Shown: positions 17,547 through 26,425, counted from the first letter of the stretch. The stretch: DNA of 64,000 bases from Marinobacterium alkalitolerans (GCF_017776525.1 NZ_JACVEW010000002.1:1-64000), one strand, 5' to 3'. Made by a program: numbers and translations. The notes: a model not told the origin generated them from the letters alone.

Positions 17547-17870
17547 GGTCAAACTCCGGGCTTGGGATGAACGGGAGGGGGATTATAAACAAGCTTGGGG
17601 GCGATCGTCTCTTTCGCTCATCAGCGGTCGTTGGCATATGCTGTTAAAGCAGCCGGTCAAAGCCGGTATCGACGGTTGTCGCGTCCACGAGTGTCCACGG
17701 AGTGAAGGTCGCTTTAAGGCGGCTAATGGCTATGTTTAGAGTAATTTTCTGTTTTAAGTTTTCTGGTGACAGAAAAATCTATAACTGGATGTATATTTGT
17801 TAATATAAAACTGTATAAGGGCGAGCCTAAAGGTAAAATCTATATAAACAAAAATTCTGAGTGCGGCGCG
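17547..17870. other. intergenic control region between yejK and the alanine-racemase operon
   Basis: This 324-base gap changes from ordinary composition to AT-rich DNA after about 17735. It carries TTTTCTG repeats (listed separately) and several TATA-like hexamers. The racemase frame stays open back to GTG 17766, but the extra 35 residues are unlike the family and the codons are AT-rich, so I treat it as leader. No RNA gene or conserved ORF was recognised. Confidence 0.6.
17745..17776. promoter_or_regulatory. candidate operator of the D-amino-acid operon
   Basis: TTTTCTG occurs at 17745-17751 and again at 17759-17765 in the same direction, and its inverse CAGAAAA at 17770-17776 forms a perfect 7-bp inverted repeat with a 4-base centre. 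Position upstream of the operon suggests a regulator site; the regulator is unknown and none is encoded next to it. Confidence 0.4.
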
Positions 17871-19016
17871 ATGTACTACCGTGACACCTGGGCCGAGATT
17901 GATCTCGACCGAATTCAACACAATGTCAGCAGAATCAAACAGCATTCCGGCTTTGAGCACCTCTATGCCGTGGTGAAGGCCAATGCCTATGGCCATGGGG
18001 ACGTAGAGGTGGCGAGAGCCGCTCTGGAAGCCGGTGCTGACATGCTCAGCGTCGCATTCCTGGATGAGGCCCTGCACCTGCGCCGTGCCATCAAGGATGT
18101 ACCGATTCTGGTGATGGGCGCGATTCGTCCGTCCGACCTGGCGGTTGCCGCCGAGATGGATATCGACGTGACGGCGCATGACCTTCAGTGGATTGAGGCA
18201 GCCCTTTGCTACGAAGGCAAACCGGTGAATCTTCACCTGAAGGTGGATACCGGCATGCACCGTATCGGTATGACCGATGCGGAGAGTGTGCGCCAGGCCT
18301 GTGAGCTGATCGACAGCCACTCGCAGCTGAACCGGGTGGGGCTGTTTACACACTTTGCAACTGCCGATGCGCAGACGCGCGCAGGCTATGATGCCCAGAT
18401 GCAACAGCTGGAGCGCCTGACGGCCGAGGTGGATTTGAGCACCTTCCGTTACGTGCATCTCTCCAACAGTGCAGCCCTGCTACGCTTCGGCGTGCAATCC
18501 GGTGCGAACACGGGCCGGTTGGGGATTTCCATGTACGGGCTCCCGCCCAGTCATGATTTTGAACTGCCGTTCGAGCTGGAACAGGCATTTTCACTGCACA
18601 GCCGCATCACGCAAGTGAAAACGCTGGAGGCGGGCAGTGCCGTCAGCTATGGCGGCACCTTTGTTGCCGATGAACCCGTGCGTATCGGTGTCATTCCGAT
18701 CGGGTATGCCGATGGCTGGTTGCGGTATCACCAGGGGCGTTCGGTCGAAATCCACGGCAAGCGCTATCCTATTGTAGGTCGTATCTGTATGGATCAGTGC
18801 ATGATCCAGATAGATGACAGTGTTCAGGTCGGGGATCAGGTGGACCTGCTGAATGACAACCTGAGGGTTGAACACGCTGCGCGCGACCTGAAAACGATCA
18901 GTTACGAAATTGTGTGCTCCATCTCCGACCGGGTGCCCCGTGTGTACAAGCGAGGTGGAGTCGTGGTTGGGGAGCGCAACGAGCGCTTCCGGCCGGATCT
19001 GACAGGAGACGTATAA
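17871..19016 (+). CDS. alr: alanine racemase (or related PLP amino-acid racemase)
   Basis: A 381-residue fold-type III PLP racemase. WAEIDLDRIQHNV opens the protein; VVKANAYGHG carries the PLP lysine Lys36, and AVSYGGTFVA near residue 260 the second catalytic base (Tyr). It interconverts L- and D-alanine. The stop is immediately followed by the ATG of the DUF1445 gene, so it heads a tight operon with D-amino-acid genes. This suggests a catabolic role rather than supply of cell-wall D-alanine. A broad-specificity racemase is possible. Confidence 0.9.
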   Translation: MYYRDTWAEIDLDRIQHNVSRIKQHSGFEHLYAVVKANAYGHGDVEVARAALEAGADMLSVAFLDEALHLRRAIKDVPILVMGAIRPSDLAVAAEMDIDVTAHDLQWIEAALCYEGKPVNLHLKVDTGMHRIGMTDAESVRQACELIDSHSQLNRVGLFTHFATADAQTRAGYDAQMQQLERLTAEVDLSTFRYVHLSNSAALLRFGVQSGANTGRLGISMYGLPPSHDFELPFELEQAFSLHSRITQVKTLEAGSAVSYGGTFVADEPVRIGVIPIGYADGWLRYHQGRSVEIHGKRYPIVGRICMDQCMIQIDDSVQVGDQVDLLNDNLRVEHAARDLKTISYEIVCSISDRVPRVYKRGGVVVGERNERFRPDLTGDV

Positions 19017-19802
19017 ATGGATGCGAACAACCCGCAGGCAATACGCCGTGCGATCCGCAGCGGTCAGCACAAGGGCAACACTTCCGGGCTGGCGCGCGGT
19101 TTCGTGCAGGCCAATCTGGCAATCCTCCCCAGCGACTGGGCGGCCGACTTTCTGCTGTTCTGTCAGCTGAATCCCAAGCCCTGTCCGCTGGTGGGTGTGG
19201 CGTCCAATCCGGGCGACTTCCAGATTGATAGCCTTGGCGCAGACCTGGACATTCGCACGGATGTACCCCGCTATCGTGTCTTCGAGAATGGCGAATGCGT
19301 CAATGAAGTGGAAGACATTCAGGCACTCTGGCGGGATGATCTGGTGACCTTTGCACTGGGGTGTTCGTTTTCGTTTGAAGAAGCACTGCTGGCCGATGGT
19401 CTGGAGATTCGCAACATCACCGAAGGGGTGAATGTTCCCATGTACCGGACCAATATCGCCTGTAAGCCGGCGGGTCGATTCAGCGGTGACATGGTGGTTT
19501 CCATGCGCCCGATGAAACCGGCCGATGCCATCCGCGCGATTCAGATCTGCAGCCGCTTCCCGTCCGTGCATGGCGCTCCGGTCCACTTTGGAGACCCGGC
19601 AGCGATCGGAATCCAGAATATCGATGCGCCGGACTTCGGTGATGCCGTCAGCATCCGCGATGGTGAAGTCCCCGTATTCTGGGCCTGTGGCGTGACCCCT
19701 CAGGTGGTTCTTGAACAGTCGCGTCCGCCGTTCTGTATTACTCATAGCCCGGGCCATATGCTGGTCACCGACCTGCCCAACAGCAAACTGTCCGTTTTCT
19801 GA
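19017..19802 (+). CDS. DUF1445 protein, D-glutamate cyclase N-terminal-domain homologue
   Basis: A 261-residue protein of the DUF1445/YcsI family, with [35 protein letters not shown] and GAPVHFGDP as recognisable conserved blocks. In mitochondrial DGLUCY this domain is fused to DUF4392, and the enzyme converts D-glutamate to 5-oxo-D-proline. Here the partner domain is a separate gene three positions downstream. The start follows AGGAGAC with no gap after alr. Activity is inferred; in databases the family is often labelled putative hydro-lyase. Confidence 0.85.
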   Translation: MDANNPQAIRRAIRSGQHKGNTSGLARGFVQANLAILPSDWAADFLLFCQLNPKPCPLVGVASNPGDFQIDSLGADLDIRTDVPRYRVFENGECVNEVEDIQALWRDDLVTFALGCSFSFEEALLADGLEIRNITEGVNVPMYRTNIACKPAGRFSGDMVVSMRPMKPADAIRAIQICSRFPSVHGAPVHFGDPAAIGIQNIDAPDFGDAVSIRDGEVPVFWACGVTPQVVLEQSRPPFCITHSPGHMLVTDLPNSKLSVF

Positions 19803-19814
19803 GGTGGGGTGTCT

Positions 19815-20504
19815 ATGAGAGTGGAAATCGCCGGCGAAAGCGCCCTGATTATCTATTTTGGCGAGCATGGTCAGCCCGGTGTCGCAGCGGCTGTGGCACG
19901 GGCGGCGAGCCTGTTGCGGGATGAGCTTGGCTATCGCCTGATTGATCTGGTGCCCTCCTATGCCTCCCTGCTGGTGCTGTACGACCCCTTTCGTACCGAT
20001 CACCTTGAAGTGCGCCACCTGATCGGCAAGGTGCTCAAGCGCAGTGAAGAGGCCACCGAGCAGGAGGCGGGTCGTCTGGTTACCTTGCCCGTGTATTACG
20101 GTGAAGATGCCGGCTATGACCTGACCTCGCTGGCCGAACGTGTCGGGCTGACACCTGAAGAGGTGGTCGAGCTGCATCAGCAGGGCGAGTACCGCGTCTA
20201 TGCGATGGGGTTTGCGCCCGGCTTTGCCTATCTGGGTGATGTGGATGAGCGCATCGCCTGCCCGCGACTGGCGACTCCGCGCAAGCGTGTGCCCCGCGGA
20301 GCCGTGGGGATTGCAGACCGTCAGACGGCGATCTACCCCGCCGTATCGCCGGGGGGCTGGAATCTGATCGGACGTTGCCCCAAGCGGATGTTCGACCCCG
20401 ACGCAGAGCCACCGTCCCCGGTTCAGGTCGGTGACCGTGTTCGCTTTGAGGCGATCAGTCGCGATGAGTTCTTCGCACTGGGGGGGAGTCTGGACGATGA
20501 ATGA
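19815..20504 (+). CDS. pxpB: 5-oxoprolinase subunit PxpB (KipI-like)
   Basis: A 229-residue protein of the allophanate hydrolase subunit 1 family. Recognisable segments are PSYASLLVLYDP, a Tyr-rich VYAMGFAPGFAYLGDVDERI and PRKRVPRGAVGIADRQTAIYP (split by family as substrate-loop regions). With PxpC and PxpA it forms an ATP-dependent enzyme that opens 5-oxoproline to glutamate. The ATG at 19815 has GAGGTGGGG well placed; it overlaps pxpC by 8 bases. No pxpA is present in the window. Confidence 0.9.
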   Translation: MRVEIAGESALIIYFGEHGQPGVAAAVARAASLLRDELGYRLIDLVPSYASLLVLYDPFRTDHLEVRHLIGKVLKRSEEATEQEAGRLVTLPVYYGEDAGYDLTSLAERVGLTPEEVVELHQQGEYRVYAMGFAPGFAYLGDVDERIACPRLATPRKRVPRGAVGIADRQTAIYPAVSPGGWNLIGRCPKRMFDPDAEPPSPVQVGDRVRFEAISRDEFFALGGSLDDE

Positions 20505-21447
20505 TATGACCCGAACAGGCTTCAAAGTCCGTCAGCCGGGCCTGATGACGTTGATACAGGATGCCGGACGCTTTGGCCAGCATCACCTCGGCCTGACCAC
20601 GGGCGGGCCACTGGATCCGGATGCGTTTTACTGGGCCAACCGCCTCTGTGGCAACGACACCGGCAGTACCTGCCTTGAGGTCAGCTTTGGCGGGCTGGTG
20701 CTCGAAGCGCAGGTTGCCACCCGCATCGCCGTGACCGGTGCCAATATGCCGCTCAAGCTGAACGGCCGTGAGCAGGAATGCTGGCGCAGCCATGCCGTAC
20801 AGCCGGGGGATCTGGTTGAGCTGGGATATGCGACTCAAGGCTGTCGCGCCTATCTGGCCGTTGCCGGCGGCTTCCAGATACCCCAGCAGTTTGGCAGTAC
20901 CGCAACGGTGGTGCGCGAAGGCATTGGAGGGCTGCACGGCAGCAAGCTCGGGCCGGAGGACTTCCTGCCCTGTGAAGCCAGTACGACCTCTGATCTTTGG
21001 GTACTGCCTGAAGCCGAGCGTCCGGAATATGGGCGTGAGGTTCGCCTGCGCGTCATACCGGGCTATCAGCAGGATCATTTCGATGCCGTACAGCAGGCCC
21101 TGTTCTACAGCAGTGAATATACCACCACCGAGCGCAGTGACCGCATGGGTTACCGGCTGGAAGGTCAGGTCGTGAAGGCTGATATCGAAGGCATCCTGTC
21201 TGAAGGCATCTGCCTCGGGGCGATCCAGGTACCGGCCGACGGCCAGCCGATCATTCTGCTCAACGACCGTCAGACGATTGGTGGCTATCCCAAGCTGGGT
21301 TCGGTCTTCTCGCCCGATCTGGCACGCCTGGCCCAGTTAACGCAGGGTGCCCGTGTGTGGTTTGAGAAAACCGGCATTGATGAGGCTCACAACCAGCTCT
21401 GGCTGTCACGCTTGCGTCGTGAACGTATTCAATTGTTGCCCGCATAG
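20497..21447 (+). CDS. pxpC: 5-oxoprolinase subunit PxpC (KipA-like)
   Basis: A 316-residue protein of the allophanate hydrolase subunit 2 / biotin-dependent carboxyltransferase family. Conserved blocks include DAGRFGQHHLGLTTGGPLD, YLAVAGGF, SDRMGYRLEG and DRQTIGGYPKLG. It partners PxpB in 5-oxoproline cleavage. The ATG at 20497 lies inside the end of pxpB with GGGGGGAG eight bases upstream, so translation is coupled. A role on 5-oxo-D-proline rather than the L form is suggested only by its neighbours. Confidence 0.9.
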   Translation: MNDMTRTGFKVRQPGLMTLIQDAGRFGQHHLGLTTGGPLDPDAFYWANRLCGNDTGSTCLEVSFGGLVLEAQVATRIAVTGANMPLKLNGREQECWRSHAVQPGDLVELGYATQGCRAYLAVAGGFQIPQQFGSTATVVREGIGGLHGSKLGPEDFLPCEASTTSDLWVLPEAERPEYGREVRLRVIPGYQQDHFDAVQQALFYSSEYTTTERSDRMGYRLEGQVVKADIEGILSEGICLGAIQVPADGQPIILLNDRQTIGGYPKLGSVFSPDLARLAQLTQGARVWFEKTGIDEAHNQLWLSRLRRERIQLLPA

Positions 21448-21465
21448 GGTGTACGGAGTTTTTGC

Positions 21466-22338
21466 ATGATTCACCCCATGATGGAGCACAGCGTCCAGGA
21501 TGCCATGGCGCTCAGTCATCGTATCGAAGACCTGCTGGTTAAACGCAACCTGCGCGGCATGGCACAGGTTCAGGCCAGCATGCTGCCGGGTTACTGTCTG
21601 CGCGCGGCGCTGATGTTGCAGCAGGCGCGTGGCACTGTGCTGATCGGCACCGGGTTTCCGGTCGCCGGTACCTTTGAAACGGATGGGCCTGTCGGGGCCA
21701 TTTCACTCTATCAGGCACTGGAGCAGGTCGGGCTTCACCCCGTGCTGGTGTGCGGTGATCCGCTGGCCAGTGCGCTGGAAGGCGACTACCGCATCCAGCG
21801 GTTGCCGCTGAATGAACGCAGTCTGGAAGCGCGCCGAGAGCTGGCCAATGACATTCTGGCCCAGCATCAGCCCTCGCTGGTGATCTCCATCGAGCGACCG
21901 GGGCAGGCAGAAGATGCCGATTACTACAACATGCGCGGTGAATCGATCGGCCAGCATACCGCCAGCTTTGACGAAATCATGCATCAGGCCGGTTGTCCGA
22001 CCATCGCCATCGGCGATGGTGGCAACGAGATCGGCATGGGCAACGTGCGTCCGGCGCTGCAGAGCCTGGACATCAAGGCGGCCGTGACGCGCTGCAATGA
22101 GCTTGTGGTGGCAGATGTGTCCAACTGGGGTGGTCATGCGCTGATCGCGCTGTTGGGCTGGCTGATCGGGCGAGACCTGCTGGAAGGCTTCGATAACACC
22201 GCCGTGCTGCAATACCTGTCCGAGCGGGGCAGTGTGGATGGCGTGACGCGTCTGAATGAATTGACAGAAGACAGCCTGCCCGCGGCAGACGGGCAGGCGA
22301 TGTTGCTGGCGCTACGCCAGCTGACCGGTTTTGCCTGA
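21466..22338 (+). CDS. DUF4392 protein, D-glutamate cyclase C-terminal-domain homologue
   Basis: A 290-residue protein matching the DUF4392 family, with GTVLIGTGFPV, ETDGPVGAISLYQALEQVG, SIERPGQAEDADYYNMRG and AIGDGGNEIGMGN as conserved blocks. In animals this domain is the C-terminal half of D-glutamate cyclase (DGLUCY), whose N-terminal half corresponds to the DUF1445 gene at 19017. GGAG precedes the ATG. Both halves in one operon with pxpBC and a D-transaminase strongly suggest a D-glutamate to 5-oxoproline step. Confidence 0.85.
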   Translation: MIHPMMEHSVQDAMALSHRIEDLLVKRNLRGMAQVQASMLPGYCLRAALMLQQARGTVLIGTGFPVAGTFETDGPVGAISLYQALEQVGLHPVLVCGDPLASALEGDYRIQRLPLNERSLEARRELANDILAQHQPSLVISIERPGQAEDADYYNMRGESIGQHTASFDEIMHQAGCPTIAIGDGGNEIGMGNVRPALQSLDIKAAVTRCNELVVADVSNWGGHALIALLGWLIGRDLLEGFDNTAVLQYLSERGSVDGVTRLNELTEDSLPAADGQAMLLALRQLTGFA

Positions 22339-22388
22339 AGTGGCTCTGGCCACTTTGAGGGCGTTGTTTTATTAGTTGGAGACAGAGT

Positions 22389-23246
22389 ATGAGTATTGTA
22401 TATCTGGACGGCGCATACATGCCGATGGAAGAAGCCCGCATCTCCCCGATGGACCGTGGCTTCCTGTTTGGTGATGGCATCTATGAGGTGATTCCTTCCT
22501 ATGACGGCAAGCTGGTGGGCTTTGGTCCGCACATTGAGCGCATGAACGAAGGCCTCGGGCTGATCGATATCAACTGCCGCTTTACCGATGCCGACTGGCG
22601 CGAAGTCTGTGACACCCTGATCGAGAAGAACGGTGCCGGCAACTTGGGGATCTATCTGCACGTGAGCCGTGGTGCGGACAGCCGTCGCCACCATGCCTAC
22701 CCGGAAAATGTTGAGCCGACCATCTTTGCGTTTGCGTTCGAGATTCCGGCGGCCCCCGTGGCTGACCGTGACAAGGTGAAGCCCTACAAGGTTTCCAGCA
22801 CCGAGGATCTGCGCTGGAAACGCTGCAACATCAAATCGACAGCGCTGCTGGGCAACGTGATGCACTTTCAGCAGGGTCACGCCTCCGGCAATCAGGAAAT
22901 CATCCTGTATAACGCCAACAACGAGATGACCGAAGGCAGTGCCTGCAACGCCTACATCGTCAAGGATGGCGTGGTGATTACGCCGCCGCTGGATCACCAG
23001 ATTCTGCCGGGGATCACCCGCCTGATGCTGCTTGATATCCTGCGCAAGGATGGCAGCATTCCGGTTGAGGAGCGTGTCGTCACCATGGATGAAGTTCGCA
23101 ATGCGGATGAGATCTGGCTGACCAGCTCCAGCAAGGAAATTGCGCCGGTTATCGAGCTGGATGGACAGCCGGTTGGCGATGGGCGTGTCGGTGCGGTATG
23201 GGAAAAAGCGCAGGCGCTGTATACCGCAAACAAGTACAACTATTGA
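22389..23246 (+). CDS. dat: D-amino-acid transaminase
   Basis: A 285-residue fold-type IV PLP enzyme. The PLP lysine is Lys149 in CNIKSTALLGNVM. R-x-H (Arg100-His102 within SRRHHAYP) is the substrate carboxylate trap that separates D-amino-acid transaminases from branched-chain ones. EGSACNAYIV and GITR bind the cofactor. It exchanges amino groups between D-alanine and D-glutamate. It is last in the operon, 50 bases after the DUF4392 gene, and is followed by a terminator. Confidence 0.9.
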   Translation: MSIVYLDGAYMPMEEARISPMDRGFLFGDGIYEVIPSYDGKLVGFGPHIERMNEGLGLIDINCRFTDADWREVCDTLIEKNGAGNLGIYLHVSRGADSRRHHAYPENVEPTIFAFAFEIPAAPVADRDKVKPYKVSSTEDLRWKRCNIKSTALLGNVMHFQQGHASGNQEIILYNANNEMTEGSACNAYIVKDGVVITPPLDHQILPGITRLMLLDILRKDGSIPVEERVVTMDEVRNADEIWLTSSSKEIAPVIELDGQPVGDGRVGAVWEKAQALYTANKYNY

Positions 23247-23253
23247 TCAGTTG

Positions 23254-23290
23254 CGAGGCACCGGACCGCTCGGTGCCTCGTCTTTCTGTT
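23254..23290 (+). terminator. terminator of the D-amino-acid operon
   Basis: CGAGGCACCG (23254-23263) pairs perfectly with CGGTGCCTCG (23271-23280) around a seven-base loop, followed by TCTTTCTGTT. It lies between convergent genes. Confidence 0.8.
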
Positions 23291-23315
23291 CGCATTATCC
23301 TGCCGGGTGGTGTCA

Positions 23316-24668
23316 TTAATGCAGGCTCGAGTCCTGCGGCATCACCGGCCAGTCGGCGGCATCCACCGTGTGCAGTGGTGTCGCCGGCTGATTTCCTTCC
23401 CAGCGCTGTATGAACAGGCCTTCAGGATCAAACTGCCGTGCCTGTTTGCTGATATCAAAGTGGCGCTTGCCACGCGGATCAGCCCCGACTCCCGCCAGGT
23501 ATTGCCAGTTACCCCAGTTGCTGGCCATGTCGTAATCGATCAACTCCTGCTCGAACCAGGCCGCGCCGTAGCGCCAGTCCAGCTCCAGCTCGTTCACCAG
23601 GCAACTGGCGACTATCTGCCGTCCTCGATTGGACATCCAGCCGGTGGCTTTCAGCTGTCGCATGCAGGCGTTGACCAGAGGCCAGGGAGTGGTGCCCTCA
23701 CACCAGGACTTGAAGCGCTGGGGATAGAAACTGGTCAGCGGAGGCTTGCTGCCGATACCCTGTGGGTGAAAGAGGCGGTGGCCGTGGTGCTCGGCATACC
23801 ACTGGAAGTATTCGCGCCAGAGCAGCTCAAAGAAAATCCAGTAGGTGGACTCGTTGCTGCCATGCGTGTGCTCGTACTGACCAAGTGCATGCATGACCCG
23901 TCGCGGTGACAGGCTGCCCTGCGCCAGCCAGGGTGAGAAACGGGTGCCGTTGTCCAGTCCGTCCAGTGCATTGCGCACCTCTTTATAGGACAGAGGCAAG
24001 GCTGAGGTGAAATAGCGCTCCAGATGCGCCTGTGCCGCCAGCTCACCACCGCTGAACCAGTCGCTGCAAGTGAACACTGATGATACGGCAGCAGAGGGGG
24101 CGGCCTGGGGTATTTCAACTTGAGGTATTTCAACGCCGGGGGGCGGCGGCAGCTGGTTGGGCCTGCCCAGTGGCGCAGGATAGGCCTGGTTTTCCACTTG
24201 ACGGCGAAAGCGCGAAAAGCCTGGTGGAAACGCCTCAAGCACGGGCGTGATATCCCGCCGGTCAAACAGGGTGTAGCTGTCGGGAGTGGAAAGCTGCAAA
24301 TGGGGGAAACGCTGCTGTATGGCGTCCAGTTGCCGGGTTTCATAGCAGCCGTTGGGCCGTGCGCAGAACAGGCAGCGAACACCCAGCTGGCTGATCAGGG
24401 ATGACAGCAGCTCGACGGGATCTCCGTTCAGCTCTACAAGGTTCTGTCCGAGGCTGCTCAGCTGTTCCGACAGATCTTTCAGCCCGGCCGCCAGAAAGCG
24501 CTGACGCTTTGAGCCCAGGCGAATCGAGTTGAACTGCTGTCGCTTAACCAGAGCCGGGTCGTGAAGGTACACACACAGCAGTTGATCGCAGGTTTCGGCT
24601 GCCTGTATCAAGGTCGGGTTGTCGTCCAGTCGCAAATCGCGGGTGAACCAGAGAATACCAGTCGTCAT
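23316..24668 (-). CDS. DASH-type cryptochrome (single-strand DNA photolyase)
   Basis: A 450-residue FAD protein. The N-terminal photolyase domain (LWFTRDLRLDDNPTL) binds the antenna. The C-terminal FAD domain has WFELLWREYFQW-like and GWMSNRGRQIVASCLVNELELDWRYGAAWFEQ sequences (the latter read in parts), with DYDMASNWGNWQYLAGVG, a strong CRY-DASH signature. CRY-DASH enzymes repair cyclobutane pyrimidine dimers in single-stranded DNA and may signal. It is transcribed alone and convergent with dat. Confidence 0.9.
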   Translation of the reverse strand: MTTGILWFTRDLRLDDNPTLIQAAETCDQLLCVYLHDPALVKRQQFNSIRLGSKRQRFLAAGLKDLSEQLSSLGQNLVELNGDPVELLSSLISQLGVRCLFCARPNGCYETRQLDAIQQRFPHLQLSTPDSYTLFDRRDITPVLEAFPPGFSRFRRQVENQAYPAPLGRPNQLPPPPGVEIPQVEIPQAAPSAAVSSVFTCSDWFSGGELAAQAHLERYFTSALPLSYKEVRNALDGLDNGTRFSPWLAQGSLSPRRVMHALGQYEHTHGSNESTYWIFFELLWREYFQWYAEHHGHRLFHPQGIGSKPPLTSFYPQRFKSWCEGTTPWPLVNACMRQLKATGWMSNRGRQIVASCLVNELELDWRYGAAWFEQELIDYDMASNWGNWQYLAGVGADPRGKRHFDISKQARQFDPEGLFIQRWEGNQPATPLHTVDAADWPVMPQDSSLH

Positions 24669-24794
24669 GAGCGCTCCTTGTCGTTCACGGGCTGATACGC
24701 AGCGGATAACAGCTGTGGTTTACCGGATTCCCGTGCAATTACTCATCAGGTGTAGTATTGAGAAGTAAAGGGGGCAACCTTTTGCGGGGGCGTA

Positions 24795-25238
24795 ATGGAA
24801 AAAACACCACATGATGAGAAGTTGCTGTCTGTACTGGGGCGCTTGATAAAATGGTCAGTGCGCCTGCTGGCGATCCTCATGGTGTTCGTCATCATGATGG
24901 GTGTCGTGGATGTAGGGTGGACGCTGTATGAGAGACTGATTACACCCCCTCACTATATTCTCACCATCTCGGATATGCTGGCGACGTTTGGTGCCTTTAT
25001 GGCGGTTCTGATCGCCATTGAGATATTCATCAACATCACCATCTACCTGCGTGACAATATCATTCACGTCAAGATTGTGATTGCTACGGCTCTGATGGCG
25101 ATATCACGGAAGGTCATCATTCTGGACCTGGACACGACGCCATCAGAGTACCTGTGGGGGATTGCGCTCATTGTAGTGGCCATGAGCGTTGCTTATCTAA
25201 TTGTTCAACGTCACGGGTCTGATGAAGGGGATCACTGA
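24795..25238 (+). CDS. psiE: PsiE family membrane protein
   Basis: A 147-residue protein with four predicted membrane helices (about 17-40, 55-80, 90-108, 118-140), and MLATFGAFMAVLIAIEIFINI and HVKIVIATALMAISRKVII as the family core. PsiE is phosphate-starvation inducible in E. coli, of unknown function. GGGGGCG precedes the ATG. It is flanked by unrelated single genes. Confidence 0.82.
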   Translation: MEKTPHDEKLLSVLGRLIKWSVRLLAILMVFVIMMGVVDVGWTLYERLITPPHYILTISDMLATFGAFMAVLIAIEIFINITIYLRDNIIHVKIVIATALMAISRKVIILDLDTTPSEYLWGIALIVVAMSVAYLIVQRHGSDEGDH

Positions 25239-25275
25239 CCCCCCTGGTACTTTGACATTAAGTGGGTGGGGCGGC

Positions 25276-26196
25276 TCAACCCAGTTTTTGCCGCAGCAGT
25301 TCAAGAAAGAGGTCGCGTGCCTTGTTGGGGCGGGCCGATTTGCGCACGATAGCGCCGGAATCCAGATGGTAATGGCGCTTTTCAGGTTGCAGGGCGCGCA
25401 GTTCGCCCGTTGGGGTGTTCTGCTCAACGTAATATTCGGGCAGGAAACCGACATACATGCCTGAGCGGATCATCGCCAGCCGGGTTTCGTAATAATAGGC
25501 CGTGGCCCGTGGGTCCATGGGCTCAATCAGGTGGATGGCGCCCTTGTGTGGCTTGAGTCCGGCCTGGATCAGGGCCTGGGAGTCGATCACCTCATCGGTT
25601 AGCTGGCGCTCAGGCACCTTGTACAGCGGATGTGTGCGGTGGCAGTAGAGGCGGCATACATCCGTGAACAGGTGGATGTACTCCAGCCCTTCAATTTCCC
25701 GGTGCAAGGGCACGAAGCCGATTTCCGCTTCCTCGTTGATCACCTTCTGCTCAATCGTGCTCATGGATGCCACATCAACGGTGATGTACACATCCGGTGC
25801 CTGCTCATGCAGCTGATGAATCAGCTCCGGCAGCTGCAGCCTGGGATCACCGCTGACCGTATCAGAGAACAGCAGCCTCAGGTCGCCTGAAAGGGTGGAG
25901 TTCAGGTTGTTCACGGTTGATCTGAACTCTTCCAGCGCATCGAACAGCTGCCTGGCCGAGTCATAAATGATGCGCCCTTCATCCGTCAGGGAAAAGCCGG
26001 CCCGTCCGCGCTGGCAGAGCGTCAGGTTCAGGCGGGATTCCAGGTTGGCGATATGAATGCTGATGGTGGAGCGCGTGATATTGAGCTCGGTCTCTGCCGC
26101 GGAAAAGCCGCCGCAATCAACAACCGTGGTGAACACCTTGAGCTGCTTAATCTCGTAGTCACCCACCTGGCCCAGCCAGAATTTGCGTTGTCCCAT
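25276..26196 (-). CDS. LysR-type transcriptional regulator
   Basis: A 306-residue regulator: winged helix-turn-helix near residues 16-75 (LKVFTTVVDCGGFSAAETELNITRSTIS read in parts, with the typical A-x-x-L-N-x-x-x-S-T-I-S pattern) and a two-lobed effector domain. It is divergent from the class III transaminase across 229 bases, the usual arrangement for a LysR activator and its target. The effector is probably an omega-amino acid or keto acid, by inference only. Confidence 0.88.
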   Translation of the reverse strand: MGQRKFWLGQVGDYEIKQLKVFTTVVDCGGFSAAETELNITRSTISIHIANLESRLNLTLCQRGRAGFSLTDEGRIIYDSARQLFDALEEFRSTVNNLNSTLSGDLRLLFSDTVSGDPRLQLPELIHQLHEQAPDVYITVDVASMSTIEQKVINEEAEIGFVPLHREIEGLEYIHLFTDVCRLYCHRTHPLYKVPERQLTDEVIDSQALIQAGLKPHKGAIHLIEPMDPRATAYYYETRLAMIRSGMYVGFLPEYYVEQNTPTGELRALQPEKRHYHLDSGAIVRKSARPNKARDLFLELLRQKLG

Positions 26197-26425
26197 AGTG
26201 TGTCCAGGCGCGATGGGGCATGAGAGCAGGCTGTCGCTGCCGGTCGTGCATGCCCTGAGTGAATTGCATGATCGAGATTCATCTTAATCAATTTCCCTGA
26301 ACGGGAACAGGCTGGCTAAGTTTGATCGGCGTAAAACCATGCTTTTACCCGTGATGCTTTTTACCCAACCAGCCCGGCCCTACACTGGCTTCACTTCTTT
26401 ACGAGTGGTTTGGTAGGTCTGCACA

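Noticed and set aside
17766-17870. N-terminal extension of alanine racemase from GTG 17766
   Set aside because: The extra residues are unlike racemases and AT-rich; the family N-terminus begins at ATG 17871.
18591-20525. 644-residue open frame on the minus strand
   Set aside because: It is antisense to alr, DUF1445 and pxpB, all of which have clear families and ribosome sites. Its protein shows no family and is explained by codon bias of the genes it overlaps.
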